DNA of 45,159 nucleotides from Bacteroidetes bacterium QH_7_62_13. Lineage in GTDB: Bacteria > Bacteroidota > Rhodothermia > Rhodothermales > Salinibacteraceae. Each line of letters opens with the position of its first letter. Within the stretch, counting starts at the first letter, position 1. The stretch is from NCBI GenBank assembly GCA_003023365.1, contig PXTG01000107.1, positions 1-45,159 of the forward strand, in the 5' to 3' direction. The notes under the pieces are model-generated. The model was not told the DNA's origin and did no database searches. It was given only the letters and a program-made list of their open reading frames with translations. Of the stretch, positions 15,340 through 26,253 are shown piece by piece. Position numbers and translations under genes: made by a program.

Positions 15340-16362
15340 ATGATGACCCGCTCCGTTTCCGACGTCGTTTTCGTTCTTTCAATTGTCTTAGGAGGCCTCT
15401 TCTTGGGTGCCTGCGACGGCCAAGACACATCCTCGTCGCAATCGGAGCCCTCCCGCTCGGTAGATCGCCGCGTGGAGGCTTCGCTCCGCGATCACGTTCA
15501 GGGCCTTCAAGACGACATGCCGAGGGAAGGAACGGAGGGCTTTGCGGTGCCGACCGATGACGACCTGGCAAACTGGCGGATGGTGGTGGGGCGGTTGGTC
15601 GACGGTGATACGTCAGGGGCACGCTCCCTCATCAGCGAACATGCCTCGTCCTACGAGTTGGTTGAACTGAGGGATCCGGCTACGGAGCAATCCTACGTGC
15701 TGCTCCAAGAAGGACCCTCCGTCGCTCGGGGATGGGGCGCCGTGGTGCTGAACCCGAATGCGGACCGCAACGTCTTCATCGAGGTGCCCCACCCTGTGTT
15801 TGACCTTGAGACGCACGTACAGGGGGCAGAGCTCTTCCGGGACATCGATGCCCGCGCCCTCATCATGGCAGGAACTCACCGGTGTGCCAACGAGGGGAAT
15901 TCGCACTGTGACGGACGGACCGGCGTCTGTGGGGCGTCTGGTCCCTTCAAAGAGTCAGACGATGCCCACGTCGAAGCGTCTCCCTTTCAGGTGACCCACG
16001 AAGTGCTCACCGATCGCTTCCCGGCCGCGGTTGTCTTCAGTTTGCACGGGAACGGGCGCGAACCGTGCGAAACCGTCTTCTTGAGCAGTGGCGTGGAAGA
16101 CGACACCCCTCCCTCGGTGGCGACCCTCCACCGGGCTCTTGAGGAGCGGGGGGTCTCTGCGGGTACACCGGAGACGTCCTCGTGTCCACTCATCGGGAGT
16201 ACAAACGTGCAGGGACGCCACACGAATGGATCGTCGAATCCCTGTACAGAGGCAGCTTCCACCGCCTCGGGACGGTTCATTCACGTGGAGCAGAAACTCG
16301 ATTTCCGACGTTCCGAAGACAAGTACCAACACCTGATCGAGGCGATCAAGGAAACGCTTTGA
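15340..16362 (+). CDS. Cys-rich lipoprotein, possibly a metallo-amidohydrolase
   Basis: 340 residues with a lipoprotein signal ending in LGAC (C25), so it should be exported and lipid-anchored. The mature part has nine further Cys, which is unusual in this proteome and suggests disulfides. Conserved-looking blocks are FIEVPHPVFDLET (H151, D155), LIMAGTHRCAN (H180), CDGRTGVCG, H210 and H220, and VFSLHGNG (H236). The spacing of these His/acidic residues recalls the zinc site of N-formylglutamate amidohydrolase or zinc carboxypeptidase-like folds; this is a structural guess, not a match. Function unknown. It may start at either of two adjacent Met codons. Confidence 0.75.
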   Translation: MMTRSVSDVVFVLSIVLGGLFLGACDGQDTSSSQSEPSRSVDRRVEASLRDHVQGLQDDMPREGTEGFAVPTDDDLANWRMVVGRLVDGDTSGARSLISEHASSYELVELRDPATEQSYVLLQEGPSVARGWGAVVLNPNADRNVFIEVPHPVFDLETHVQGAELFRDIDARALIMAGTHRCANEGNSHCDGRTGVCGASGPFKESDDAHVEASPFQVTHEVLTDRFPAAVVFSLHGNGREPCETVFLSSGVEDDTPPSVATLHRALEERGVSAGTPETSSCPLIGSTNVQGRHTNGSSNPCTEAASTASGRFIHVEQKLDFRRSEDKYQHLIEAIKETL

Positions 16363-16614
16363 GACCGAGTCGGACCCGTTCCCATTCCGAATCGTCCCTT
16401 AGAAACGAGAGTGGTGTCGTCATTTCATCGGCGTGTCGTCCCGTTTGTTGATTGGTGGGGGGCGGATCCCCGTTTCCAGTTTCTGTGCAATTCTATCTAC
16501 GGCCCGAGATTCCCGAACACGTGAAAGAGACCGGGCGTTGTGCTATTCGGGATCGTTCAGGTACTGCTCCCAAGGTACCGGCCGTCAACTCCCTCACCGA
16601 TTCTGGACGCGTGC

Positions 16615-17100
16615 ATGCCGACGACCCAAACCACGAAACTCAACCAGCTACTGCGTCCCGAGCGGGTCCGAATTCGGCTGTCGGGAACCACGAAGGCAGA
16701 AATAATCAATGCCCTCGTTGACCTGCTCGACGGCCACGAGGACATTGACAGCCTCGACGTGGTGCGGAACGCCATCTTCGACCGGGAAGAGATGATGTCG
16801 ACGGGCGTCGGGAAGGGCCTCGGTCTTCCTCACGCGAAAACCTCTGCCGCAACGGATACCGTTGCGGCCTTTGCTACGACTGAGGAGCCTGTGGACTTTG
16901 GCGCCATCGACGACAACCCGATTCGTCTACTTCTGCTATTGGTGGGTCCGAAGGAGCATAAGTCCAAGCATATCAAGCTCCTTGGACGCATTTCTCGCCT
17001 GGTCAGTCGTGATCCGTTGCGTGAACGGCTCGTCGCTGCCGACGCGCCGGAGACCGTCATCGACATTCTGCGCGAGGGCGAGTCCGAGTTGCGAAGTTAG
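16615..17100 (+). CDS. ptsN: PTS EIIA domain protein, PtsN (EIIA-Ntr)-like
   Basis: A single-domain EIIA of the fructose/mannitol type, 161 residues. The phosphorylated His is in GLGLPHAKT (H73); the block DREEMMSTGVGKG before it and LLLLVGPKEHKSKHIKLL after it are typical. No EIIB or EIIC domain and no sugar PTS genes nearby, so a regulatory role as in PtsN (nitrogen/potassium/stress control) is likely. The ATG at 16615 is chosen over the upstream open stretch from 16540, which has no EIIA-like sequence. hisS follows 85 bases downstream. Confidence 0.88.
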   Translation: MPTTQTTKLNQLLRPERVRIRLSGTTKAEIINALVDLLDGHEDIDSLDVVRNAIFDREEMMSTGVGKGLGLPHAKTSAATDTVAAFATTEEPVDFGAIDDNPIRLLLLLVGPKEHKSKHIKLLGRISRLVSRDPLRERLVAADAPETVIDILREGESELRS

Positions 17101-17185
17101 ACTCGCTCGTCCCGGAACGAGAGATGTTCGGCATCGGGGGATTGGCTCGTTTTGTTCTTATCCACGATTCTACTGATTCACATCC

Positions 17186-18448
17186 GTGAGTACCTTCCAA
17201 AATATCAAGGGTACGTTCGACATCCTGCCGGACCCGTACACCGACGACGGCGGAACGCGTGTGGCGTCCACTGCAGAATGGCGGTACGTGGAAGACACCC
17301 TCCGGGACGTGATGGCTCGGCACAACTTCGACGAGATTCGGACGCCCATTCTGGAGCCCACGGAGCTTGTCGCCCGGGGCGTGGGCGAATCTACGGACAT
17401 CGTTCAGAAGGAGATGTTTGCCTTCGAGCGTGGCGACACGAACTACGTTTTGCGCCCGGAGGTGACGGCTCCCGTGGTGCGATCTTTCTTGCAGCACCAC
17501 CTCGAACAGCGGGGGGGCGTCCAAAAGCTGTTCTACATGGGGCCGTGCTTCCGAGCCGAGCAACCACAGAAAGGACGCTACCGCCAGTTTCACCAGTTCG
17601 GGGTCGAGGTCCTGGGTACCGACGATGCTCGGGCGGATGCGGAAACCATTGCCATCATGACGGCTCTGTACGAGGCGCTTGGTATTGCGGACACGCGCCT
17701 TCGAGTGAATACACTTGGGACGCCGGACCGTCGTGAGAAATACGTCGAGGCTCTGCGCGATTATCTGGAGCCCTACGCCGACGACCTCTCGGACACCAGT
17801 CGGCGCCGATTGGAGCGCAATCCCCTCCGCGTTCTCGACACGAAGCTGGAACACGAACAGCAAATTGTACAGGACGCCCCCCAACTCATCGACTACGTTA
17901 ACGATGAGAGTCGGGCTCACTACGACCGCGTGAAAGGGCTGCTCGACGATCTAGGCGTCCCCTACGACGAAGATCCTCATCTCGTGCGGGGGCTCGACTA
18001 CTATACCGAAACGACCTTTGAGCTAGAGAGTGCTGCGCTCGGCGCGCAGAGCGCCCTCGCGGGTGGGGGCCGGGAACGTCTCTTCCTGGCCCTCGACGCC
18101 GCCGACGTGACGCTTCCCGGTTCTGCGGACCCCGACGTCTTCATCGCGGCGCTGGGCCAGGACGCCGAACGGTGGGTATTCCGAACCACGCAGAAACTGC
18201 GCGCGGACGGCCTCCACGTGGCACTGGACCTCAAGGGCCGCTCCCTAAAGGCTCAGATGAAAGAGGCCAACCGGCAGAATGCCCCTTACGCCCTCATCAT
18301 TGGCGACAACGAGCTAGAGGCCCGCGAAGCGACGGTTAAAGAGATGGAGAGCGGCGAACAAGTTACCGTAGCCTTCGACGAATTGACGGAATATTTGAGT
18401 ACTCACGCGTCGGAAGGGGCAGAGGAGGCCCCTGTGACGGGCGGCTAG
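17186..18448 (+). CDS. hisS: Histidyl-tRNA synthetase with an internal deletion at motif 3
   Basis: HisRS charges tRNA-His. Present: motif 1, motif 2 (FRAEQPQKGRYRQFHQF), the histidine-binding block LVRGLDYYT (267-273), and the C-terminal anticodon-binding domain. At residues 293-298 the sequence goes from AGGGR straight to ERLFLAL. In all HisRS I know, about two dozen residues lie between these (a YDGL...LGG segment, then the start of motif 3 with its GFAxGxER signature). So the gene has an in-frame deletion at 18073/18074. Length is 420 versus the usual 430-460. An enzyme lacking this ATP-binding strand should be dead, which argues for an assembly error or a second copy. Start codon is GTG. 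Confidence 0.9.
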   Translation: MSTFQNIKGTFDILPDPYTDDGGTRVASTAEWRYVEDTLRDVMARHNFDEIRTPILEPTELVARGVGESTDIVQKEMFAFERGDTNYVLRPEVTAPVVRSFLQHHLEQRGGVQKLFYMGPCFRAEQPQKGRYRQFHQFGVEVLGTDDARADAETIAIMTALYEALGIADTRLRVNTLGTPDRREKYVEALRDYLEPYADDLSDTSRRRLERNPLRVLDTKLEHEQQIVQDAPQLIDYVNDESRAHYDRVKGLLDDLGVPYDEDPHLVRGLDYYTETTFELESAALGAQSALAGGGRERLFLALDAADVTLPGSADPDVFIAALGQDAERWVFRTTQKLRADGLHVALDLKGRSLKAQMKEANRQNAPYALIIGDNELEAREATVKEMESGEQVTVAFDELTEYLSTHASEGAEEAPVTGG

Positions 18449-18552
18449 GGGTCTGCCGGGCGCGCCGATCTCCGCTCGTGTGGGAAGAATCGCTGAGGAC
18501 GTCGCCTGCTGGTAGTAAGGCCAACGCGGCCCCCGGACCTTCACCCAGTGGG

Positions 18553-20424
18553 TCAGTTCGGCTGTGCGCTGAGGATCAATGCACCAAGTGGGGGAAGCGT
18601 GAGCTCCAGGGAGTGCTGATGGCCGTGCTTCGGGGAGGGCTCGCTAGGGACGCTGCCTTGATTGCCCACATTGCTTCCCCCGTATAGCTGGCTGTCGCTG
18701 TTGAGGCGTTCCCGCCAGACCCCCTGTTGGGGGACCCCAATTCGGTAGTTCTCACGGACGACAGGGGTGGCGTTGAGCACAAAAATGAGTGATTCGTCGT
18801 CTCCGAGGCGGCGATACGCGAGGACGCTGTTTTCTCGGTCGTCGTAGGAGATCCACTCGAAGCCGTCCGGGTCGTCGTTCCAGAGAGCGGGGTGGCTCGT
18901 GTAGAGTTCGTTGAGGTCGCGCACCCACTTCATCAGGCCCCCGTGCAACTCGTGGTCGGTGAGTCTCCACGCCAGCTCCTGGTCGTGATTCCACTCGTGG
19001 TGCTGGCCAAACTCGCCGCCCATGAAGAGCAACTTCTTGCCGGGATGGCCGAACATGTGGCCGTAAAGAAGCCGAAGATTGGCGGCTTTTTGCCAGTTGT
19101 CGCCCGGCATCTTTCCCCAGAGTGAGCGTTTGCCGTGCACCACTTCGTCGTGGGAGAGCGGGAGGGCGTAGTTTTCGGAAAAGGCCCAGCTGAGGGTCCA
19201 GGTAAGGTCGCCGTGGTGGTACTTGCGGTGGACCGGTTCGTGGCTCAGGTAATCGAGCGTGTCGTTCATCCAGCCCATGTTCCATTTGTAGAGGAAGCCG
19301 AGTCCCCCGTGTTCGGTGGGCGTCGTTACGCCGGACCAGGTGGTTGATTCCTCCGCCAGCATAATGGCCTCCGGGTACTCCCTGTACACGTGCTCGTTGG
19401 TTTCCTGCAGGAGGCTAATCGCTTCCAGGTTTTCCCGCCCGCCGTGGACGTTGGGGGACCAGTCGCCCTCACGGGAATAGTCACGGTACAGCATGGAGGC
19501 GACGGCGTCCACGCGGAGCCCGTCCACGTGGTATTTGTCGAACCAGAAGAGGGCGTTGGAGAGAAGAAAATTGCGGACGCCATTCTTCCCGAAATCAAAC
19601 ACCCGCGTGCCCCAGTCGGGATGTTGACGCATCAGCGGGTCCTCGTACTCGAAAAGGTGGGAGCCGTCGAAATAGGTGAGGCCCTGAGGGTCGGTGGCAA
19701 AGTGCCCGGGGACCCAGTCCATGATGACCCCGATTCCTCGCTGGTGGAGGTAGTCAATGAGGTACATCAGGTCCTGCGGGTTGCCGTACCGGAAGGTTGG
19801 GGCGTAGTATCCGAGGATTTGGTAGCCCCAGGACCCGTAGTAGGGATGTTCGGCGAGCGGCAGGAATTCCACGTGGGTAAAGCCAAGTTCCTCCACGTGA
19901 TCGGCGAGGGGCTCGGCCACCTCGCGGTAGCTTAGTGATTCGCCGTGTTGCTCGTGTCGCCAGGAGCCGAGGTGTACCTCGTAGATGGAGAGCGGTCCGT
20001 TCCGGCCGGCCGGGCCGTGCCGCTGACGCATCCACACATCGTCGTCCCACTCGTAGGTATCCAGGTCTCGGATGATGGCGGACAGGCCCTGGTATGTATT
20101 CTCGGCCGGGGCTTCCATCTGGAAGGCGTAGGGATCGGTGCGATCGACCCATTCCTCGCTGGTCTTGAGGTGGTACTTATACTTTTGGCCGGGCTTTGCG
20201 CCGCGGATGTAGCCTTCCCAGAGTCCTCCCTCACGCCGGGACAAGACATCGGCCCCGGACCTCCAGTCATTGAAGTCGCCGGTCACCTCTACCCGGTCGG
20301 CGTTGGGGGCCCAGACCGTGAACCAGGTCCCTGCCTGGTTGGGATGTGCACCTAGGCGTTCATAGCTATGGGTGTGGGTGCCTTCCTTCCAGTAGTAAAT
20401 GTCATCGTCGGTGAGTCGGGGCAT
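18553..20424 (-). CDS. glgB: 1,4-alpha-glucan branching enzyme
   Basis: A 623-residue GH13 branching enzyme that makes alpha-1,6 branches. An N-terminal CBM48 (about 10-105, with [19 protein letters not shown]) is followed by the catalytic barrel: nucleophile D306 in [12 protein letters not shown], acid/base Glu in LAEES (358/359), and the [13 protein letters not shown] transition-state block. A C-terminal beta domain closes the protein. The length fits the short GlgB form without the first N-terminal module. It is the third gene of glgE - treS/mak - glgB on the minus strand and convergent with hisS. Confidence 0.96.
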   Translation of the reverse strand: MPRLTDDDIYYWKEGTHTHSYERLGAHPNQAGTWFTVWAPNADRVEVTGDFNDWRSGADVLSRREGGLWEGYIRGAKPGQKYKYHLKTSEEWVDRTDPYAFQMEAPAENTYQGLSAIIRDLDTYEWDDDVWMRQRHGPAGRNGPLSIYEVHLGSWRHEQHGESLSYREVAEPLADHVEELGFTHVEFLPLAEHPYYGSWGYQILGYYAPTFRYGNPQDLMYLIDYLHQRGIGVIMDWVPGHFATDPQGLTYFDGSHLFEYEDPLMRQHPDWGTRVFDFGKNGVRNFLLSNALFWFDKYHVDGLRVDAVASMLYRDYSREGDWSPNVHGGRENLEAISLLQETNEHVYREYPEAIMLAEESTTWSGVTTPTEHGGLGFLYKWNMGWMNDTLDYLSHEPVHRKYHHGDLTWTLSWAFSENYALPLSHDEVVHGKRSLWGKMPGDNWQKAANLRLLYGHMFGHPGKKLLFMGGEFGQHHEWNHDQELAWRLTDHELHGGLMKWVRDLNELYTSHPALWNDDPDGFEWISYDDRENSVLAYRRLGDDESLIFVLNATPVVRENYRIGVPQQGVWRERLNSDSQLYGGSNVGNQGSVPSEPSPKHGHQHSLELTLPPLGALILSAQPN

Positions 20425-20561
20425 GGGGATCGTGGGGCATGGAATGAGACGTGAGGGAAGCTTGGTCGCGATGGGTGCCCGGAGGGAAAGCGCTGCGAGA
20501 GAATCCCGCCGGTGCTTTTCGCCCGCATCGGTGGAACCACGGGGACGTGGTTGGACACCCC

Positions 20562-23500
20562 CTACGGGCTAGAGGACGAGAGGCTTGCGTCCTGATTCGC
20601 CTCTCCTAGAAGGCGGCGGAGCCCCTGAAGCGGTAGCCATGCCCAATTCGGACGGTGGTTGAGCTCGTATCGCACCTCGTAGATCGCTTTGTGGAACAGG
20701 TACCCCCAGAGGAACGAGTAGCGGGCCGGGGCGGGGGGGAGGAACGCCACGTCTTCCACCGTGTCGCTGTAGGCGTTCAGGAACGTCATCTCGGACCAGC
20801 GTAGCAGCGCGTCGATCCAGGGGGCGTACCTCTCATCGGTGTTGGTGAGCTCCTGCCATGAGGCAAGCACTGCATACTCAAGCGAGCGCAGCATACCGGC
20901 TACGTCGCGCAGAACATTCTCCCGCAGGCGGCGCTCGTCGAGGGGACGGGCCGGTTCGCCCTCGAAGTCGAGAATATAGAAGTCCCCCTCGGCTCGAAGA
21001 AGTTGCCCGAGGTGGTAGTCTCCGTGAATGCGTATACGCTTGTGGTTGCCCGTCACGTCTTCGAGACGCCGAATGCGGGCGTACGCTTCCGCCCATGCTT
21101 CTTCGGTGGGGACCTCGCCGTTCAAGTACTCGGCGTGTCGATCGATCAACGTCCGTGTGTCTTCGAATTCGGACCGGAGCCGTTGGGCCAGCATGTTGCC
21201 GGCGTCGGCGGGAGCGTCAACGGGACGCAGGTCCCCGGCTTCGGCCTGGGAGAGAGCGTGGTGCATTTCAGCGGTCCTCACCCCCAGCACCCGGGCAAGC
21301 GATACGAATTCTGTGGCCACGTCTTCGAGCCACACGGGGACGGATTCCGCCGTGGTCGGGCCGTAGGTCCAATCGTTCATGGCCAGCGGGGACCCACTGG
21401 AGAGGGCCTGTTCACGGGGAAAGACAGAGTCTTTTACCCGGCTGAGAAACCAGTTCGTGCAGGAGAGGGCGTAGGTCCACCCATCCGAGTCTACCGGCAA
21501 GGCCTCCTGCAGGACACCGATTGTGTATTTTCGGGCCGACTGTCGGAAGTCGATGGTGCCGTGAAGGCGGGGAGAAAACTTGAAGCCGACGTTTGTGAGG
21601 TGGTCGAGAAGTTCTTTCTCGGGGTTCGGACCCACCTCCAGCCGCCGGTAGATTTTAACGAAGTAGTCGTCGTTGACGATGGCGGAGGTGTTGCTCTGCT
21701 CACCGGTTAGAAGATGAATGTGTTCGGCCGTCTCGCCCTCGGCGGCCTCGGAGGGCTCGGCCGTGTAGACGCCCTTGAGCGAGCGCCCTTTGCCCTCTTT
21801 TTGCCACCACTGGAAGAGGGTGGCCCAGAAGTCTTTGTTTACGGTGGCGTCGTAGACGAGCCGGCGTTCGTCGCAGTCGTCGATATCAAGCCAGGCGAGC
21901 GGCGCGCTCGGATTCTTTTTCTGAATTGAGGTCGCTTCGTCCTCGGGTGCCGCCATCAAGGGAAGGGTGTAGAACGCTTCTCCCTCCTCCAGATCGACTC
22001 GGAGGACTGAGAGGTAGACCACAGGGTCTTTTTGCAGGCGCACGGCGTCCTCGACGACGATCTCGTTGATGGCCTCCCCTTTTAGTCCGAACCAGCGTTG
22101 ATCTCGTAAATAGCCGGGCAGCAGCGATTTCAGCTGTTCTGGCCCTCGGCCCCGGGCCATGGTGGGGACGAGAACGTTTTGAAGTCCCTCCGCCACCGGT
22201 AGAACGGGGAGCTTCTCGCCGTTCGGGCCCGCATCGGCGAGCCGGAGGCCGCGTTCAAACGGGTCCTCGTGTTCGAGCTCTTCTTTTGGGACGAGTTTGA
22301 ACCAGTAGAAGTGATGAGGCGCAACGGTGACGTGGTACGGCTCCTCGTCGATGGAGGGGAAGGTGGACTGGCCGAACACCTCGATGGGGGCCATGCCTTG
22401 CAGGTCGTCGCGCGGCGGAAGGTGGACCGACTGTGCAAAGCGAGACAGGTTCACGAGAACGAGGAGGCGATCCCCTTCATACTCGCGGATAAAGGCAAGG
22501 ACCGATTGATTCTCTATCGATAAGAGATCCAGGGAGCCCCGGCCGAAGATTTTCTTGTGCTGCTGGCGCAGAGAGATGAGGCGACGCATGAAGTGGAGCA
22601 GGGAGTGAGAGTCTTCCTCCGCCGTCTCCACGTTCACGAACTCATAGCTGTATTGTCCCCGATTGATGGGGGGCTTGAAGAGCTTGTGGTGCGGGGCGCG
22701 CGAGAAGCCTCCGTTTTTGTCCGGGCTCCACTGCATAGGGGTGCGGACGCCGTTCCGGTCGCCGAGAAAGGGGTCGTCGCCCATTCCAATCTCGTCGCCG
22801 TAGTAGATGATGGGACTCCCCTTGAGGCTGAAGAGGAGCGCATTGATGAGCTCAATCCGTCGCCGATCGCCCCCGAGCAGGGGGGCGAGGCGCCGCCGGA
22901 TGCCCATGTTGATGCGAAATCGATCGTCGGCCGCGTACTCGTGGTACATGTAGTCCCGCTCCTCGTCGGTCACCATCTCCAGGGTAAGTTCGTCGTGGTT
23001 ACGGAGAAAGAGGGCCCACTGCGCGTCGTTGGGAATGCCGCTGGTGAGGTCGAGCATCTCGACAATGGGGCGCCGGTTTTCCCGCCGCAGCGCCATGAAG
23101 ATCCGTGGCATGATCGGGAAGTTGAACGCCATCTGGACGCCCGTGCTCTTGCCGTCGGCGTCCTCGCCAAAGTACGGAAGCGTGTCTTCCGGCCACTGAT
23201 TGGCCTCGGCCAAAAGCACTTTGCCCGGGCCGTAGCGTTCCTCCACGGCGGTCCGGAGTTCTTTCACGAAGGCGATGGTTTCGGGGAGGTTCTCGCTATT
23301 GGTGCCCTCCCGCTGGAAGAGATACGGCACGGCGTCGAGCCGCAGGCCGTCCACACCCATGTCGAGCCAAAAGAACATGGCCTCTTTCATCTTTTCCCGA
23401 ACTTCCGGGTTGTCGTAGTTGAGGTCGGGCTGGTGGGAGAAGAAGCGATGCCAGTAGTATTTCTGGGCCTTCGGGTCCCATTCCCAGTTCGAGTCTTCGG

Positions 23501-23948
23501 TGTCCGTAAAAATAACCCGTACGTCCTCGTACCTCTCGTCGGTTTCGCTCCAGACGTACCAGTCGTGTTTATCGGAATCTGGGTCGCGCGCTTCCTGAAA
23601 CCAGGGGTGCTGATCGGAGGTGTGATTCAGCACCAGTTCGGTGACGACGCGCATGCCCCGGGCATGGGCCTCGTCGAGGAACGCCTTGAAGTCGTCGAGG
23701 TCGCCGTGGACGGGAAGGACTTTGAAGTAGTCGGCGGTGTCGTACCCGTCGTCCTTCAACGGGCTTTCGAGGAAGGGGAGCAACCAGAGGGTATTGACGC
23801 CCAATGAATCGAGATAGGGCAGCTTCTCGCGGAGGCCCTGAAAGTCGCCGTAGCCGTTATCGTTCGAGTCGTAGAAAGAACGGACGTGAAGTTCGTAGAT
23901 GACGGCGTCTTTATACCAGAACGGATCCGTGAGGAAGTCGTCGGGCAT
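20562..23948 (-). CDS. treS: Trehalose synthase fused to maltokinase (TreS-Mak)
   Basis: A 1128-residue bifunctional enzyme. Residues about 1-560 are TreS, a GH13 enzyme that interconverts trehalose and maltose: nucleophile D205 ([10 protein letters not shown]), acid/base E248 (LLAEANQW) and NHDE with D319. Residues about 615-1128 are a maltokinase (Pep2-like), which uses ATP to make maltose-1-phosphate: the kinase catalytic loop HGDYHLGQ and the metal motif DFEGEP are intact. The fusion channels trehalose to maltose-1-phosphate for GlgE, encoded just upstream. Gap to glgE is 48 bases and to glgB about 137. Such fusions are known in several phyla. Confidence 0.95.
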   Translation of the reverse strand: MPDDFLTDPFWYKDAVIYELHVRSFYDSNDNGYGDFQGLREKLPYLDSLGVNTLWLLPFLESPLKDDGYDTADYFKVLPVHGDLDDFKAFLDEAHARGMRVVTELVLNHTSDQHPWFQEARDPDSDKHDWYVWSETDERYEDVRVIFTDTEDSNWEWDPKAQKYYWHRFFSHQPDLNYDNPEVREKMKEAMFFWLDMGVDGLRLDAVPYLFQREGTNSENLPETIAFVKELRTAVEERYGPGKVLLAEANQWPEDTLPYFGEDADGKSTGVQMAFNFPIMPRIFMALRRENRRPIVEMLDLTSGIPNDAQWALFLRNHDELTLEMVTDEERDYMYHEYAADDRFRINMGIRRRLAPLLGGDRRRIELINALLFSLKGSPIIYYGDEIGMGDDPFLGDRNGVRTPMQWSPDKNGGFSRAPHHKLFKPPINRGQYSYEFVNVETAEEDSHSLLHFMRRLISLRQQHKKIFGRGSLDLLSIENQSVLAFIREYEGDRLLVLVNLSRFAQSVHLPPRDDLQGMAPIEVFGQSTFPSIDEEPYHVTVAPHHFYWFKLVPKEELEHEDPFERGLRLADAGPNGEKLPVLPVAEGLQNVLVPTMARGRGPEQLKSLLPGYLRDQRWFGLKGEAINEIVVEDAVRLQKDPVVYLSVLRVDLEEGEAFYTLPLMAAPEDEATSIQKKNPSAPLAWLDIDDCDERRLVYDATVNKDFWATLFQWWQKEGKGRSLKGVYTAEPSEAAEGETAEHIHLLTGEQSNTSAIVNDDYFVKIYRRLEVGPNPEKELLDHLTNVGFKFSPRLHGTIDFRQSARKYTIGVLQEALPVDSDGWTYALSCTNWFLSRVKDSVFPREQALSSGSPLAMNDWTYGPTTAESVPVWLEDVATEFVSLARVLGVRTAEMHHALSQAEAGDLRPVDAPADAGNMLAQRLRSEFEDTRTLIDRHAEYLNGEVPTEEAWAEAYARIRRLEDVTGNHKRIRIHGDYHLGQLLRAEGDFYILDFEGEPARPLDERRLRENVLRDVAGMLRSLEYAVLASWQELTNTDERYAPWIDALLRWSEMTFLNAYSDTVEDVAFLPPAPARYSFLWGYLFHKAIYEVRYELNHRPNWAWLPLQGLRRLLGEANQDASLSSSSP

Positions 23949-23996
23949 ACGTCGGGAGGGAAGGAGGGGATGGCGGAACGGGGCGGAAGAACGGCA

Positions 23997-26030
23997 TCAG
24001 GCATGGACGAGTTGATTGTAGACCGAATGGGTCGTCTCATCGGTAGGCGCACGGTCGATGCGAAAAATATGGGCGGGGGCTTCGGGCGTCAGATGGAGGT
24101 AGTGGTGGGTGCCCCGCCACGTGTAGCGAGCGTCGTTCAAGAGGTCGTGCACTGGGAAGGCGGTGTCGGACGGCAGATCGAGGTCATCGTTCGGCAGTAC
24201 GAGCTGACCTTCCCGTGCGTTGTGGGCGTCTAGGTTCACGACCACCACCACGAGGTTGTCACCGGTCGCTTTGCTGTACGCGATTAGCTTTGGGTCCTTC
24301 GTTTCGTGGAATCGAATGTTGCGCATCCGCTGCAGGGCGGGATTGTCGTCCCGGATGCGGTTGACGCGAGCCATGAACGGTTGAAGGGAGGTCGGGTCGT
24401 TCCAGTCCCAGGTCCGAATCTGGTATTTTTCGTTATGGGCGTACTCCTCTTTCGCCTCTCGTTGTCGGTTGTCGACGTGTTCGAAGGGCGGACCGTAAAC
24501 CCCGTAGGCACTCGACATGGTGGCGGCCAGGACAAACCGGGCCTTGTGCGCCGGGCGTCCGCCCTGGACGAGTTCGTCGTGGAGGATATCGGGGGTGTTG
24601 GGCCAGAAGTTGGGACGGTAGTGCTCGGCCACCTCGGTCTGGAAAAGCTCCCGACCATACTCCTGGAGCTCTTGCTTGGTATTCCGCCAGGCAAAATAGG
24701 TGTAGGAGGTGTTGAAGCCCAGTTTGGCAAGATTGTACATCGTCTTCGGCCGGGTGAAGGCCTCGGCGAGAACAATGAGTTCGGGGGTCTCCTTCCGCAA
24801 CTCACGGAGGCACCACTGCCAGAAGGCGAACGGTTTGGTGTGGGGGTTATCGACGCGGAAGGTCGTGACGCCGTGATCGATCCAGTACTCGAAGATGCTC
24901 TTCAGTTCGTGCCAGAGCGCCGGCCAATCGTCGGTTTCAAAGTCGATGGGGTGGATGTCCTTGTATTTCTTCGGTGGATTTTCGGCGTAGCGGATGGACC
25001 CGTCGGGCCGGTGGGAGAACCACTCCGGGTGTTCTTCGACGTAGGGATGGTCGGGGGAGGTCTGAAAGGCAAGATCAAGGGCAACCTCCAGGCCCAGGGC
25101 GGTTGCCTGGTCCACAAAGCGGTCGAACGCCTCGATCCCCCCAAGCTTCGGGTGGACGCTTTTGTGTCCACCCTTGGAGCCGTCCTCCAAGAACCCGCCG
25201 ATGGCCCACGGGCTGCCGGGGTCGTCGGGGGCGGCCTCGGGGGCGTCGTCCGTTCCTTTGCGGTTGGTCTCGCCGATGGGGTGGACGGGGGGCAGGTAGA
25301 CGATATCGAAGCCCATCTCCTGGATGCGGGGAAGTCGCTCAGCCGCGTCGTCGAGCGTGGCGTGCTGATCGTCGGGGCGGGCCGAGCGGGGGAAAAACTC
25401 GTACCAGGCCGCGTTGCGGGCCAGCTCCGGATCTACCAATACCTCATAGGTGGCGCTGGTGGTCTGCTGATGATGAGGGGCGTGGCGACGCACCAGTTCG
25501 GCGATCTCGTCGCCCAACGCCGCCGCCGCGTTGCCGTTTTCAAAGGCCTCGATGTGAGCTTCCAAGAGCTCCCGGTCGTCCGGGGGGGCATCCTCCGCGG
25601 CCTCGGCCAACAGGTCGACCCCAACTTGCAGCTCACTTTCGATCTCGGCCGGCGGTTCGCCCCCCTCCACCCGCCGTCGAAACTGATCCTGCCACGTCGC
25701 GAAGCGATCGATCCATGCCCGAACGCGGTACAGATAGGTACCAATGGTTGAGACCCCGAAGGCTCCCTCGTACTCGTCGTTGCCGGCGTCGGCCATTCGC
25801 ACGACATGTTCGGTGTCCTCGTCCTCGTGGCGGTACAGCAGCTCGACGGAGAGAACTTCGTGGCTATCCACGATGACCCCGGCGGTTACCGCCACTTCCT
25901 CGCCCACGGTGCGCTTGATGGGCCAGCGCCCGCCGTCCACCATCGGGGCCACGGAGGAGATGACCACTCGGGACCAGGACGTGGGAAGAGACTCGGTCGC
26001 AGAAGAATGGGACGCGGCAGAGGGGGTCAT
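23997..26030 (-). CDS. glgE: Alpha-1,4-glucan:maltose-1-phosphate maltosyltransferase
   Basis: GlgE (GH13_3) extends alpha-1,4-glucans with maltosyl units from maltose-1-phosphate. 677 residues, the usual length. An N-terminal beta-sandwich plus helical inserts (about 20-200) precede the barrel. The nucleophile is D394 in FRVDNPHTKPF and the acid/base E423 in LAEAFTRP, the same positions as in the well-studied Streptomyces enzyme. ATG start at 26028-26030. It is the first gene of the glgE - treS/mak - glgB unit; its promoter lies in the 220-base region shared with the divergent glgX. Confidence 0.96.
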   Translation of the reverse strand: MTPSAASHSSATESLPTSWSRVVISSVAPMVDGGRWPIKRTVGEEVAVTAGVIVDSHEVLSVELLYRHEDEDTEHVVRMADAGNDEYEGAFGVSTIGTYLYRVRAWIDRFATWQDQFRRRVEGGEPPAEIESELQVGVDLLAEAAEDAPPDDRELLEAHIEAFENGNAAAALGDEIAELVRRHAPHHQQTTSATYEVLVDPELARNAAWYEFFPRSARPDDQHATLDDAAERLPRIQEMGFDIVYLPPVHPIGETNRKGTDDAPEAAPDDPGSPWAIGGFLEDGSKGGHKSVHPKLGGIEAFDRFVDQATALGLEVALDLAFQTSPDHPYVEEHPEWFSHRPDGSIRYAENPPKKYKDIHPIDFETDDWPALWHELKSIFEYWIDHGVTTFRVDNPHTKPFAFWQWCLRELRKETPELIVLAEAFTRPKTMYNLAKLGFNTSYTYFAWRNTKQELQEYGRELFQTEVAEHYRPNFWPNTPDILHDELVQGGRPAHKARFVLAATMSSAYGVYGPPFEHVDNRQREAKEEYAHNEKYQIRTWDWNDPTSLQPFMARVNRIRDDNPALQRMRNIRFHETKDPKLIAYSKATGDNLVVVVVNLDAHNAREGQLVLPNDDLDLPSDTAFPVHDLLNDARYTWRGTHHYLHLTPEAPAHIFRIDRAPTDETTHSVYNQLVHA

Positions 26031-26179
26031 TCGACGTCAGAAGAGAGAAAAGGAATCGAACGGGTCCCGACCGGTGCTCCCGTCCGGGAAAGTACACGCT
26101 ACGCACTAGCGAACAAAAATCCCAACCTTCTCAAGTCGTTTCTAGGGGGCGCGGGGGAGTCAAAAATAACTTCGAGTGA

Positions 26180-26219
26180 ACCCGGGCGATTGCGATTGCC
26201 GGGTCCTCCGGGTTTTCTT
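26180..26219 (+). promoter_or_regulatory. Terminator-like hairpin in the glgX leader
   Basis: ACCCGG (26180-26185) and CCGGGT (26199-26204) form a six-base stem with a 13-base loop. A second CCGGG copy (26208-26212) is followed by TTTTCTT. The two CCGGG copies could compete for the same partner, as in an attenuator. It lies 35-75 bases before the glgX start. Function is not shown. Confidence 0.35.
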
Positions 26220-26253
26220 GACGAGCACCTCCTCTTCTTTTCGAACGACGTCA

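Noticed and set aside
14604-15622. Minus-strand ORFs opposite the metallophosphoesterase and lipoprotein
   Set aside because: Antisense shadows rich in Arg, Pro and Ser without any domain.
22557-23807. 416-codon ORF on plus, opposite treS
   Set aside because: Antisense to the TreS catalytic barrel with no recognisable domain.
24306-25751. 481-codon ORF on plus, opposite glgE
   Set aside because: Complete overlap with glgE, whose catalytic residues are intact. Gly/Val-rich composition is typical of an antisense shadow.
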